Below, piece by piece: positions 34,678-43,653 of a stretch of 64,000 nucleotides of DNA. The notes beneath the pieces are model-generated. The model worked only from the letters and a program-made list of their open reading frames with translations, was not told the origin of the DNA and searched no databases. Source of the DNA: Pseudoflavonifractor sp902362925 (lineage in GTDB: Bacteria; Bacillota; Clostridia; Oscillospirales; Oscillospiraceae); assembly GCA_902362925.1 (NCBI GenBank), contig CABIYL010000007.1; one strand, written 5' to 3'. Position 1 is the stretch's first letter. Each line of letters begins with the position of its first letter. The translations under genes and the position numbers were made by a program.

Positions 34678-34902
34678 NNNNNNNNNNNNNNNNNNNNNNN
34701 NNNNNNNNNNNNNNNNNNNNNNNNNNNNNNNNNNNNNNNNNNNNNNNNNNNNNNNNNNNNNNNNNNNNNNNNNNNNNNNNNNNNNNNNNNNNNNNNNNNN
34801 NNNNNNNNNNNNNNNNNNNNNNNNNNNNNNNNNNNNNNNNNNNNNNNNNNNNNNNNNNNNNNNNNNNNNNNNNNNNNNNNNNNNNNNNNNNNNNNNNNNN
34901 NN
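34678..34902. other. Assembly gap (225 N)
   Basis: Lies between the convergent mobB-moaB and glmS genes and hides about 45 C-terminal codons of glmS. Confidence 0.99.
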
Positions 34903-36590
34903 TGGTCCACGGTCTTGGCCATCTCATCCGCCAGGGACGCGGTGGTCACGCCCAGCACGTCAGCTCCACGGCTCTTCACCTCCACCACGTTGCTCATCAG
35001 CTTCTCAAAGAGTTTGCCGTAGCTGGCCAGGGCCACCACCAAGGTGCCCGGCTCGATGAGGGAGATGGTGCCGTGCTTGAGCTCACCGGCGGCGTAGGCC
35101 TCCGAGTGGATGTAGGAGATCTCCTTGAGCTTGAGGGAGCCCTCCAGACCCACGGCGTAGTCGATGTTGCGGCCGATGAAGAAGATGGAGGGGTGGTTGA
35201 AGTAGATGGAGGCGAAGTACTGGATATCCTCCCGGTGGGAGAGAATCTCCTCCATCTTGTCGGGGATGCGCTGGAGCTCCTCCACAATTGCCGTATACTC
35301 CTCGGGAGCGATGGTGCCCATCAGGTCGGCGAAGCACAGGCCGATGAGGTAGATGACCGCCAGCTGGGTGGAGTAGGCCTTGGTGGTAGCCACGGCAATC
35401 TCCGGTCCGGCCCAGGTGTAGAGCACGTCGTCGCTCTCCCGGGCGATGGTGGAGCCCACCACGTTGACGATGGACAGCAGTCTGGCCCCCAGCCTGCGGG
35501 CCTCCCGCATGGCGGCCAGGGTGTCGATGGTCTCGCCGGACTGGGAGATGACCAGAGCCAGGGTTCTGGGGGTGACGATGGGGTCGCAGTACCGGAACTC
35601 AGAGGCCAGGGTCACCTCCACCGGCTTGCGGAGCAGCCGCTCCAGGGTGTACTTGGCGGCCATGCCCACGTGGTAGGAGGAGCCGCAGGCGATGACGTAG
35701 ATTTTGTCCAGCGCCTTCAAATCCTCCGCCGTCAGGTTCAGACCCTCCAGCACCACACGGCCGTCCTGAATCCGGGGGGAAATGGTGTCCCGGAAGGCCT
35801 TGGGCTGCTCCATGATCTCCTTGAACATGAAGTGCTCATAGCCGCCCTTCTCCGCAGCGGAGATCTCCCAGTCCACGTGGTGCTGCTCCTTGTGCACCGG
35901 CTGGAGGTAGGGGTGGTTATAGACCTGGATGCCGTCGGCGGTGAGTACGGCAATCTCCCCGTCGTCCAGATAGTAGACCTCACGGGTGTACTTGATGACG
36001 GCGGTCACGTCGCTGGCCAGGAAGTTGAAGCCCTCCCCCAGGCCCAGAATCAGGGGGCTGTCCTTCCGGGCGGCGATGAGCCGGTCGGGACAGTCGGAGC
36101 AGATGACGCCCAGGGCATAGGCGCCGTTGATGCGGTGGAGCACCTTGGTCAGAGCCTCCAGAATGTCGCCCCGGTAGTAGTACTCCAGCAGCTGGGCCAC
36201 CACCTCGGTGTCGGTCTGGGAGACGAACTCCACGCCCTTGGACTGGAGGAACTCCTTAATCTCCACGTAGTTCTCGATGATGCCGTTGTGGACCACCGCG
36301 ATGTGGCCGCTCTTGCTGACCTGGGGGTGGGAGTTGACGTCGGAGGGTGCTCCGTGGGTGGCCCAGCGGGTGTGGCCCAGGCCCACGGTGCCGTGGATGG
36401 CCGCGCCGCCGTCCACCATGTCGGAGAGCACCTGGAGCCGGCCCTTGGCCTTGGCCACCTTGAGCCCCTCGCCTTCCGACCACACGGCGATGCCCGCCGA
36501 GTCATAGCCCCGGTACTCCAGACGGCTCAGGCCGTCCAGCAGAATGGGCGCCGCCTCTTCTCTTCCAATATATCCTACAATACCGCACAT
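34903..36590 (-). CDS. glmS: Glutamine--fructose-6-phosphate aminotransferase, 3' end in gap
   Basis: About 562 visible residues of GlmS (usual length near 608), which makes glucosamine-6-phosphate from fructose-6-phosphate and glutamine for peptidoglycan. It begins MCGIVGYIG with the N-terminal nucleophile Cys of the class II amidotransferase, then two SIS isomerase domains (CGSSYHVGMAAKY, SQSGETIDTLAA, SEAYAAGELKHG). The last segment, with the conserved catalytic tail, lies in the gap. AGGAGG precedes the ATG. The leader of about 100 nt is too short for a glmS ribozyme and shows none of its conserved core. Confidence 0.95.
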
Positions 36591-36697
36591 GGCAGATCTC
36601 CTCCTGTCACCTGGATGTTTCGTCCCGTTTGTTCCATATGCTTCATATTATGAATCGTTTTCAAGGTTTTTTACTCCTTTTATGAAATAACGTTTTT

Positions 36698-36726
36698 ATT
36701 ATAGCGGCATGGGACGCCTGTGACAA
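36698..36726 (-). promoter_or_regulatory. Promoter of glmS
   Basis: Minus-strand TTGTCA (36721-36726), a 17-bp spacer and TATAAT (36698-36703). Confidence 0.8.
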
Positions 36727-36778
36727 GAAAAAATTTTCCGTGCACGTGCCCATTTTCTCTGTTACCCGCACAGCAAAG

Positions 36779-36820
36779 ACAGTCCCTGCCCCGCAGTATG
36801 CGGGACAGGGACTGTTCTTG
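36779..36820 (-). terminator. Terminator of the dehydratase operon
   Basis: A long stem pairing 36779-36788 with 36806-36815, with an inner CCCGCA/TGCGGG helix, 17 bp beyond the last stop codon of the operon. Confidence 0.75.
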
Positions 36821-36836
36821 TTTTATATGATTTTGT

Positions 36837-39125
36837 TTACACCCTTGCCGCCAGACGGAAGGCCGCACGGTTGGCCTCCAGCACCCGGCCGCCGGCAAAG
36901 CTGTCGCCGATGTTGTAAATCTCCGGGGCGGCATTGGCCGCCAGAGCCTCAAAGTAGGCCGTATCGTCGGGACGACCGCCCATGGCCAGCACCACCAGGT
37001 CCGCATCCAGCGCCACATCCTGGGTCTCGGGACCCAGCTTGGGGGCCAGGGGGTTGGGGATGTTCTCCGGCAGCAGGGGCTGCCAGGTGTTGTAGGGGTT
37101 GGGCGCACCCTTGGACACGTTGCGGCTGATGTGGACCTTGCCCGGCTCGAAGGAGGTGACCTTGGCGCAGTTGTACAGCTCCACGCCCGCCTTCTCCATG
37201 TAGTGCAGCAGGTGGCCCCGGTTGGCGGTACAAACACCCTCCATGAAGTTGGGCAGCATCTCCACCACCTTGACCTCCCGGCCCTGCTCATACCGCAGCC
37301 AGTAGGCCGTCTCGCAGCCCACCACGCCGCCGCCAGCCACGACCACCTTCTTGGCGTCCCCCAGCAATCCGGGATTCACCAGCAGGTCCACCGCCTGGAC
37401 GGCCTTCACCTTGTCCAGTCCGGGGATGGGCGGACAGGCATTCTTGGTGCCCACGGCAAAGACGATGGTGTCGAACTTCTGCTCCGCCAGCCACTGGGTG
37501 GTCACCGGCGTGCTCAGCCGCAGGGTAAAGTTGGGCAGCTGCTGGGCCTGGCGCACCTGCTCGTTGAGCCAGTCCAGGTAGTTCTTGAAGTCGAACTTCA
37601 CAGCGGGCACGCTGCCGGGCACCACACGGCCGCCCAGCTTGTCGCTCTTCTCCAGCAACTCCACGGTGTGGCCCCGTTTGGCGGCCTGAACAGCAAAGAC
37701 AATGCCAGCCGGTCCGCCGCCCACCACGGCGATTTTCTTTTTCTTCTCCGGGGCAGGTCCCCGCTCGGGCAGACTGTCCTCAAAGCCAGTGCGGGCGTTG
37801 ACGGCGCACTGGATGTGGCCGCCCTCCACGAACTCGTTGACGCAGCCCTCCTGGCAGCCGATGCAGGGGCAGATATCCTCCACCCTGCCCTCATAGGCCT
37901 TGTTGCACCACTCCGGGTCGGCCAGCAGCGGACGGCCCAGCATGACCATGTCGCAGTCGCCGCCCCGCAGGGCCTGCTCGCACACGTCGGGGTAGCCCAG
38001 CTTGCCCACGGCCACCACGGGCACCTCCACGCCAGCGTTGGAGCGGATGCCCTTTTTAGCGAAGTGCTCCTTCACGATGCGGGACACGGGCAGGAAGCAG
38101 CCCGCCGGCATACCGGCAGGGGGATGAGGCAGCCACCAGTTGTCGTAGCAGCCGATGTCCACGTCGAAGAGGTCCACGCCCGCCTTCACCAGGTTCTCCA
38201 TGTAGTCCAGGGTCTCGGCCACGCTGCGGCCGTTCTTGAATTTCTTCAGGGAGGCCACCTGGTCCATCCGGTCGCCGTAGGTCTCGTTGAGGGCCAGGGA
38301 CAGGTCGATGCGGTACATGATGGGGTAGTTGGGACCCACACGGCGGCGGATCTCCTTCACCATGTCCAGACCGAAGCGCTGCCAGTCGGCGTACTTGCCC
38401 AGCTTGCGGCGGTTGAAGGCCCGGTTGGTCATCTGCTCCAGCAGATAGCCCTCGTGGCCGTGGAGGTACACGCCGTCAATGAGGCAGGCCTTGGCATCCG
38501 CCGCCGCCTGACCCGCGTTCTTGATGATGCGGGTCAGCTTCCGGTCGGAGAGGCGGAGACAGGGCAGCTCGGGGATGTAGAAATTCCGGTTGAAGGAGGC
38601 GGACACGGGGAACTTGGTCTGCTGCACCAGGCAGGTGGGCGGACCCACACGGCCCAGGCCGGGGGTCAGCTGGATGAAGAAGCGGCTGCCGTACCCGTGG
38701 CACTGCTGGGCCAGGTCCCGCCAGCCCGACATGAGGGTGCGGGCGGGGCTGATGCGGGGCATCATCACCTTGCCGCCAATCTCGGTGACGGTGGGGTCAA
38801 TCTTGTCGCTGATGGGGATGAGGCCGGAGGTGATGAGGCCCACGCCGCCCTTGGCACGGGCCACAAAGTAGCGGATCATCTTCTCACTGGGACGTCCGTA
38901 CTCCTCGCACATCATCAGGTTGCCCATGGGGGCCATGACCACCCGGTTCTTGATGGTCATGCGGTTGACCCGGATGGGGGAAAAGATGGACGTATAGGGG
39001 TAGAGCTCCTTGGTCATGCGGGCGCCGTTGCCCGCACAGTTCTTCACGCCGCCCTCAAACCAGTCGCCGAAGTGGTCGCACAGCTCCTGGATGGGCGCGT
39101 CCGTTCTCAGTTCGCTCAAAGCCAA
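36837..39125 (-). CDS. Old-yellow-enzyme/FAD enoate reductase-like oxidoreductase
   Basis: A 762-residue three-part flavoenzyme of the 2-enoate reductase/2,4-dienoyl-CoA reductase/BaiCD family. Residues about 40-400 form an FMN TIM barrel with MAPMGNLMM near 65 and the active-site region HGHEGYLLEQ. Residues about 415-450 hold the [4Fe-4S] ligands (CIGCQEGCVN plus a later Cys). The rest is an FAD/NAD(P)H module with IAVVGGGPAGI and VVVAGGGVVGCE. It carries about 35 extra N-terminal residues before TKELYPY. Such enzymes reduce C=C bonds next to a carbonyl. As the last gene of the dehydratase operon it may reduce the enoyl product; the substrate is unknown. Confidence 0.88.
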   Translation of the reverse strand: MALSELRTDAPIQELCDHFGDWFEGGVKNCAGNGARMTKELYPYTSIFSPIRVNRMTIKNRVVMAPMGNLMMCEEYGRPSEKMIRYFVARAKGGVGLITSGLIPISDKIDPTVTEIGGKVMMPRISPARTLMSGWRDLAQQCHGYGSRFFIQLTPGLGRVGPPTCLVQQTKFPVSASFNRNFYIPELPCLRLSDRKLTRIIKNAGQAAADAKACLIDGVYLHGHEGYLLEQMTNRAFNRRKLGKYADWQRFGLDMVKEIRRRVGPNYPIMYRIDLSLALNETYGDRMDQVASLKKFKNGRSVAETLDYMENLVKAGVDLFDVDIGCYDNWWLPHPPAGMPAGCFLPVSRIVKEHFAKKGIRSNAGVEVPVVAVGKLGYPDVCEQALRGGDCDMVMLGRPLLADPEWCNKAYEGRVEDICPCIGCQEGCVNEFVEGGHIQCAVNARTGFEDSLPERGPAPEKKKKIAVVGGGPAGIVFAVQAAKRGHTVELLEKSDKLGGRVVPGSVPAVKFDFKNYLDWLNEQVRQAQQLPNFTLRLSTPVTTQWLAEQKFDTIVFAVGTKNACPPIPGLDKVKAVQAVDLLVNPGLLGDAKKVVVAGGGVVGCETAYWLRYEQGREVKVVEMLPNFMEGVCTANRGHLLHYMEKAGVELYNCAKVTSFEPGKVHISRNVSKGAPNPYNTWQPLLPENIPNPLAPKLGPETQDVALDADLVVLAMGGRPDDTAYFEALAANAAPEIYNIGDSFAGGRVLEANRAAFRLAARV

Positions 39126-39152
39126 AGTACCTCCTTGTGTAGCGCTCCGGGC

Positions 39153-39878
39153 TCAGCTGCCCCGGCGGCGCCGGATTCCGTGCATCTCCTTGAGGCCTTC
39201 CACCTCGTCACACACCGGCTTCCACTCGCAGGCCTTGCAGTCCATGTCCACATCGTCCAGAATGTGGTTGAGGGCGCCGGTGATTTTGTTGGTCCTTGTG
39301 GCCAGGCCGTCCAGGTCCCGGTAGGGAGCCTGGGGCAGGGTGATGAAAATCACCTTCACCGCCTGGACAAACCGGCTGCGCCGGTACTGGCGGATGAACA
39401 GGTTGCCCACCTGCTCAAAGGTCAGGCCCTTGTCCAGGGCCTTCCGGGACACCCGGGCCTGCTCCCGGTTGGAGAAGGCGGCCGCCCGGATCATGTACCC
39501 CTCGGGGTACACGCCGTATTTCTTGGTCTCAATGCCCTTGATGATGGCAAAGGCGGCCTGCTCCCCGTCCTTTGTGATGTCCTCGGTGCGCAGGACGGTG
39601 ATGCGGGCAAAGCTGCAATCTCCCTTGATTTCCGGCAGGTCCGGGCCGTAGAGCACGACCTCGTCCCGGGGGACCTGCTCCGCATCCTCGGTGAGGAGCA
39701 GGCAGCTGACGCTGTCGCAGGACAGGGCCCCCAGCTCGTAGGCCGCCTCGCTGCCCAGAATCAGCTGGTTCTTGCCACCCTCTTTGGCGGCCCGGTCCGG
39801 GTTGGCCGGCCACACCTTGGGGGTATAGGGGGCAAGACAGTTGTTCACGTCGGCAATGACGGCGTCATAGACATTCAT
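39153..39878 (-). CDS. Stand-alone protein resembling a domain of CO dehydrogenase/acetyl-CoA synthase beta (CdhC-like)
   Basis: A 241-residue soluble protein. Its middle (VVLYGPDLPEIKG, then the region around YMIRAAAFSNREQARVSRKA and VKVIFITLP) looks like the second domain of acetyl-CoA synthase. The C-terminus DMDCKACEWKPVCDEV has a CxxCxxxxxC pattern like the end of that domain. The nickel A-cluster domain is absent, so it cannot make acetyl-CoA itself. The resemblance is judged by eye and needs profile confirmation. The start overlaps the preceding small membrane gene by 1 nt (TGATG). Its presence with a CooC-like ATPase and dehydratase genes is unexpected. Confidence 0.55.
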   Translation of the reverse strand: MNVYDAVIADVNNCLAPYTPKVWPANPDRAAKEGGKNQLILGSEAAYELGALSCDSVSCLLLTEDAEQVPRDEVVLYGPDLPEIKGDCSFARITVLRTEDITKDGEQAAFAIIKGIETKKYGVYPEGYMIRAAAFSNREQARVSRKALDKGLTFEQVGNLFIRQYRRSRFVQAVKVIFITLPQAPYRDLDGLATRTNKITGALNHILDDVDMDCKACEWKPVCDEVEGLKEMHGIRRRRGS

Positions 39879-40033
39879 CACAGCTTCTCTTCCACATCCT
39901 TCGCGTCGTGGTAGGCGATGAGCTTGTTATAGAGCTTCTCCGCCATCTTCATGTCCGCGTTGGTGATGTACATCAGGAAGGACAGAACGAAGAGCACGGC
40001 GATGACAATCAGTACAATCCAATACCAGGCCAT
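39878..40033 (-). CDS. Small single-span membrane protein
   Basis: A 51-residue protein: a membrane helix (residues 3-23), then a charged cytosolic tail (about 24-51). AAGGAGG precedes the ATG at 40033, and the stop overlaps the next start by 1 nt. Position between the activase and the ACS-like gene, with tight coupling, supports a real gene. No family is recognised. It may tether one of the operon's soluble enzymes to the membrane, which is a guess from topology. Confidence 0.7.
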   Translation of the reverse strand: MAWYWIVLIVIAVLFVLSFLMYITNADMKMAEKLYNKLIAYHDAKDVEEKL

Positions 40034-40046
40034 ATTGCGGTCCTCC

Positions 40047-40838
40047 TTACTCCAACCACTTCTGCCGGGCGTACTCCGCGGCGCCCAGGGCGCCCATCAG
40101 CTGGGGGTCCACCGGCAGGTCGATGACCTTGACACGCAGCACGTTTTCAATGGCGGCCTTCAGGCCCTTGTTCTTGGCGCAGCCGCCGGTGAGGGTGATG
40201 TGGTCCTTGGCGCCCGCCTTCTTGGCCATGACGAAGCAGCGCTTGGCCACAGACTGCTGGATACCGGCGGCAATCTCGTCCCGGGGCTTGCCCTCGCCCA
40301 CCAGGGTGATGACCTCGCTCTCGGCGAAGACGGTGCACTGGGCGGTGATGGGGATGACGTTCTTGGCCGACAGGGACAGCTGGGAGAACTCGTCCAGGGT
40401 GCACTCAAAGGCACGGGCCATGGCCTCGAAGAAGCGGCCGGTACCGGCGGCGCACTTGTCGTTCATGGCGAAGTTGAGGACGGTGCCGTCCTGGTCGATG
40501 GCGATGCCCTTTACGTCCTGGCCGCCGATGTCGATGATGGCCTTGACGGTGGGGTCCACCACATGGACGCCCATGGCGTGGCAGGAGATCTCCGAGATGT
40601 TCTCCTGAGCCTGGGGCACCTTGTTGCGGCCGTAGCCGGTGCCGATGAGGTAAGCCAAGTCGCCGATGGAGGACAGGCCGTCCACCTTGGCCACCGCCTG
40701 GTCCAGAGCCTCCTTGGCGCTGATTTCAGAGTTGATGCGGCTGCGGATGGTCACGTCGCTGACCATCTCGCCCTTCTCGTTCAGAATGACACATTTGGTG
40801 TAGGTGGAGCCTACGTCACACCCGCCGAAATATTTCAT
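40047..40838 (-). CDS. Acyl-CoA dehydratase activase (BadF/HgdC family)
   Basis: A 263-residue ATPase of the ASKHA fold. A homodimer holding one [4Fe-4S] cluster passes single electrons to 2-hydroxyacyl-CoA dehydratases at the cost of ATP. The phosphate-binding motif GCDVGSTYTKCVIL is at residues 6-19, DIGGQDVK near 100, cluster-ligand Cys in NDKCAAGTGRF near 125 and a second Cys in TAQCTVFAESE near 165. Length matches HgdC. It lies 15 bp after the larger dehydratase-like subunit. Its electrons normally come from ferredoxin or flavodoxin. Confidence 0.94.
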   Translation of the reverse strand: MKYFGGCDVGSTYTKCVILNEKGEMVSDVTIRSRINSEISAKEALDQAVAKVDGLSSIGDLAYLIGTGYGRNKVPQAQENISEISCHAMGVHVVDPTVKAIIDIGGQDVKGIAIDQDGTVLNFAMNDKCAAGTGRFFEAMARAFECTLDEFSQLSLSAKNVIPITAQCTVFAESEVITLVGEGKPRDEIAAGIQQSVAKRCFVMAKKAGAKDHITLTGGCAKNKGLKAAIENVLRVKVIDLPVDPQLMGALGAAEYARQKWLE

Positions 40839-40853
40839 CTCAATATCCCCCTT

Positions 40854-42416
40854 TTACCAAGTCAGGTCGTCGTCATAGTCCACCAGCGTGGGGTCCAGAG
40901 GCTCAGCCCGGAACACGGTGGTCATGTAGCGGTTGACACGGTCACGCATGGCCTTGCGGGACACGGTGCGCGGGTCCATCAGGTCGTGCTCAATCCAGAT
41001 GAGGTGGATGCCCCGCTCTCTGGCCTGCTCCTCAAAGAGGCCCTGGAGTCCGGCGAAGTTCTTGCAGGAGACGTGGTTGTACATGAACACGATGTTGGCG
41101 TTGAACTTTTCGCACATCTTCCAGCACTCGTCCAGCGCGTTGATGTAGCCGCCGTTGGAGTGGGAGCGCATGGTCATCCGCTCGTAGCCGCGGGCCATGT
41201 CCTCCAGCACCTTCTCCTTGTCGTGCTCGTCGTAGTGGTGGTAGGCCAGCATGCACTCCATGTCCACCAGGGTCTTGATGCCCCAGCAGTTCTGGGCCCA
41301 GTAGGTGAAGTTGGAATAGTAGTGGGCGGGGCAGCTCCAGACGATGGCACGGTAGCGGGGCTTGTCGTCGGTGGCCACCGAGTGGGCGTAGCCCTTCTTC
41401 ATCAGCTTGTTGACCTTGGCGTCGTACATGCACATCTTGGGGTCCAGGGAGCTGGCGATCTGCATCTCATACTCCCGGTGGAGGGCCAGGGCGGCGCCGC
41501 AGATCTGGGGATAGTCGGTACAGTTCACGTCCCACTTCTCAATCATGTAGTTGGACTCCTTGTTGTACCGCTTCACGCCCTCAAAGAAGGCGTTCCAGTC
41601 GAACTTGACGCCGAACTGCTTCTCGATGAACTCGATGCAGCCCCACAGGTTCTTTACCGCGTACTTCTGCACCTCAGGCTCGTTGAAGCGCTGGGGCGGG
41701 GTGACCTGGTAGTTGGGCAGCTTGAAGTAGCGGTTGCTGTACATGGTGCTGGCCACGGAGCCGTCGCAGGGCATGGAGCTGGAGATGTAGGCCGCGCCCA
41801 CCTTGGGGTAGTCGTCCACCACGCAGCAGCCGGCCTCGGCAGCGGGCAGGGGGCACACGTCGGAGGCCAGACCGTAGTGCTCGATGGCGTCGATGTAGTA
41901 GATATTGGCCTGCTGGTCCACCTCGCCCACCACGAAGATGGGGGCCATCTGGATGGGAATGCCCTTCAGCGTCGGGAAGCCGTTCATCAGCTGGATGGGC
42001 ATCATCTCGTCAAAGATGACGGTCTTGGACCGCAGCTCCGCCGCCTTCTTGGAGTTGGGGTTCAGGTTCTCGTCCCGCTCCAGCAGGTCCCGGATCATGC
42101 CGGCGGAGTTCTGGAGCACGGCGTAGAACTGCTGGTGGGTGTAGCGCAGCTCATAGCCCCGCAGACCGATGGTGTGCCGGTCCAGGAAAGCGGGGGTGGT
42201 GATGTAGGACACCAGCCAGCGGTACCGCTTCAGGCCCCTGAAAAACTGGGGCAGCACCGGGCCCAGCTTGGCGCCCAGCATGCCCAGCAGCTTGAGCCAG
42301 CGGAAATAGTCGTACATGGTGTCCTTCAGGCCCTTCCACTCCCGGCGCTTGGTGCACCGGTGCTCGGCGGAGTACAGGTCGCCCAGACCTTTTCCGGTTT
42401 TGGGATTGTACGCCAT
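40854..42416 (-). CDS. 2-hydroxyacyl-CoA dehydratase-family subunit (larger)
   Basis: A 520-residue protein of the HgdB/FldB/BcrB superfamily, whose paired subunits carry [4Fe-4S] clusters and use a ketyl-radical mechanism or related two-electron chemistry. It is longer than usual (about 380-440) through an N-terminal helical extension of about 100 residues. Candidate cluster cysteines are in SDVCPLP, SSSMPCDGS, WSCPAHYYS and NHVSCKN. It starts 1 nt after the smaller subunit, which implies a heterodimer. Sequence is distant from the amino-acid-fermentation enzymes, so the substrate is open. Confidence 0.85.
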   Translation of the reverse strand: MAYNPKTGKGLGDLYSAEHRCTKRREWKGLKDTMYDYFRWLKLLGMLGAKLGPVLPQFFRGLKRYRWLVSYITTPAFLDRHTIGLRGYELRYTHQQFYAVLQNSAGMIRDLLERDENLNPNSKKAAELRSKTVIFDEMMPIQLMNGFPTLKGIPIQMAPIFVVGEVDQQANIYYIDAIEHYGLASDVCPLPAAEAGCCVVDDYPKVGAAYISSSMPCDGSVASTMYSNRYFKLPNYQVTPPQRFNEPEVQKYAVKNLWGCIEFIEKQFGVKFDWNAFFEGVKRYNKESNYMIEKWDVNCTDYPQICGAALALHREYEMQIASSLDPKMCMYDAKVNKLMKKGYAHSVATDDKPRYRAIVWSCPAHYYSNFTYWAQNCWGIKTLVDMECMLAYHHYDEHDKEKVLEDMARGYERMTMRSHSNGGYINALDECWKMCEKFNANIVFMYNHVSCKNFAGLQGLFEEQARERGIHLIWIEHDLMDPRTVSRKAMRDRVNRYMTTVFRAEPLDPTLVDYDDDLTW

Positions 42417-42417
42417 C

Positions 42418-43626
42418 TCACTTCACCTCCTGGCCGCGCTTGGCTTTAATCTTCTTGATCTCAATGCTCTCCACAAAGGCCTGCACCCGGGTGCGCAGCT
42501 GACCGCTGGTGCGGGACATGTAGGGCCGATCGATGGACAGCGTGGGGATGTTGTACTCGTTGTGCATGATGTGGCTGGCCAGGGCACGCTCGTAGGACCA
42601 GTAGGTGCAGAACTTGATCTGCTCGTAGATGATGCCGTCGGCGTGGTAGTCCTTGGCCAGCTGGGCGGCGAAGTCCAGCCGCTTCTGCACCTTGTGCTGG
42701 GCCGAGTGGCGCACGCACAGGGTGGTCTGGAGGTAGTTGCGGCACACCTGGGTGAGGGCGTCCTCGTCGTCGGTGAGGACAATCTCCTGGCGGCCGGGGA
42801 AGCTGCCGTAGCAGAACCGGTCGGCCACCACCAGCGCGCCGCTGTCCTCAATCAGGCTGATAAGCTCCGGGTCGTCAATCTCGGAGCCCACCACCACCAC
42901 CTTGGCCCGGAAATTCTTCTTCGGGTCAGGCTCTCTGGTCTTCAGCTCCTCCAGGGTCTCACGCAGCTTCTCCACCACCAGGTCCTTGGGGCAGACGTAG
43001 GTGGCCAGGGTGAGCACGTGGAACTCGTAGCCAGTGATGGTGGGATTGTCCAGCTTGCGGTAGTTGCCAATCTCGGTGATGAGGCGGCAGACCTCGTTGT
43101 GCCTGGCCACCGCGTCCCGGATGGCCTGGTCCGAGGTGTCGATGCCGAAGTCCTCCCGGAGGGGCTTGAGAATCTTCCGGGACAGCTGCTCCCGCAGATG
43201 CTCCACGCAGTCCTCATTGTCCGAGCAGGGGGAGTCCAGGTTGCACCAGAAGAAATTCTTCTTGTCCGGGTCGTTGACCCCCAGCAGCTCCATGTTCTCC
43301 ATGCTCCGGTTCATGCACTCGCACACGTCCACGCCCGCCATGGCGTCCAGGAACTTGTAGCCTCCCTCCAGTCCCCGCTCCAGCAGAGCACGGGCGTACT
43401 CGCAGGTGGCGTTGGACATGTAGTAGGTGGCCACCTCCATGGAGCCGGTACGGGGCGCGCGCAGCCGCACCGAGAAGCAGCCCTCCAGGTTGAGCAGTAC
43501 CTCGGGCATGTGGTAGCAGGTGTAGCCCAGGGCCAGGCGGCCGTCCGCCTTGGCCTGACGCACCAGCTCGTTGTTGGCGTCGTCCAGCAGCTTTTCAAAG
43601 TAGTAGAGATGTTTTAAGTCCCGCAT
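42418..43626 (-). CDS. 2-hydroxyacyl-CoA dehydratase-family subunit (smaller)
   Basis: A 402-residue member of the same superfamily (PF06050-like). Cysteines in LGYTCYHMPE near residue 37, DVCECMNRS near 102, ADRFCYGSFPG near 270 and KFCTYWSYER near 350 fit the cluster-binding positions of the family. RBS and start at 43626 are clear. It is first of the two subunits after the CooC-like ATPase gene. Together with the larger subunit and the activase it forms a complete enzyme set. Reaction type (dehydration, ring reduction or double-cubane-type reduction) cannot be decided from sequence. Confidence 0.87.
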   Translation of the reverse strand: MRDLKHLYYFEKLLDDANNELVRQAKADGRLALGYTCYHMPEVLLNLEGCFSVRLRAPRTGSMEVATYYMSNATCEYARALLERGLEGGYKFLDAMAGVDVCECMNRSMENMELLGVNDPDKKNFFWCNLDSPCSDNEDCVEHLREQLSRKILKPLREDFGIDTSDQAIRDAVARHNEVCRLITEIGNYRKLDNPTITGYEFHVLTLATYVCPKDLVVEKLRETLEELKTREPDPKKNFRAKVVVVGSEIDDPELISLIEDSGALVVADRFCYGSFPGRQEIVLTDDEDALTQVCRNYLQTTLCVRHSAQHKVQKRLDFAAQLAKDYHADGIIYEQIKFCTYWSYERALASHIMHNEYNIPTLSIDRPYMSRTSGQLRTRVQAFVESIEIKKIKAKRGQEVK

Positions 43627-43653
43627 ATCGCACCTTCCTTCCGTCCGGCGGCG

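Noticed and set aside
36591..36703. glmS ribozyme
   Set aside because: Leader too short and no matching conserved core.
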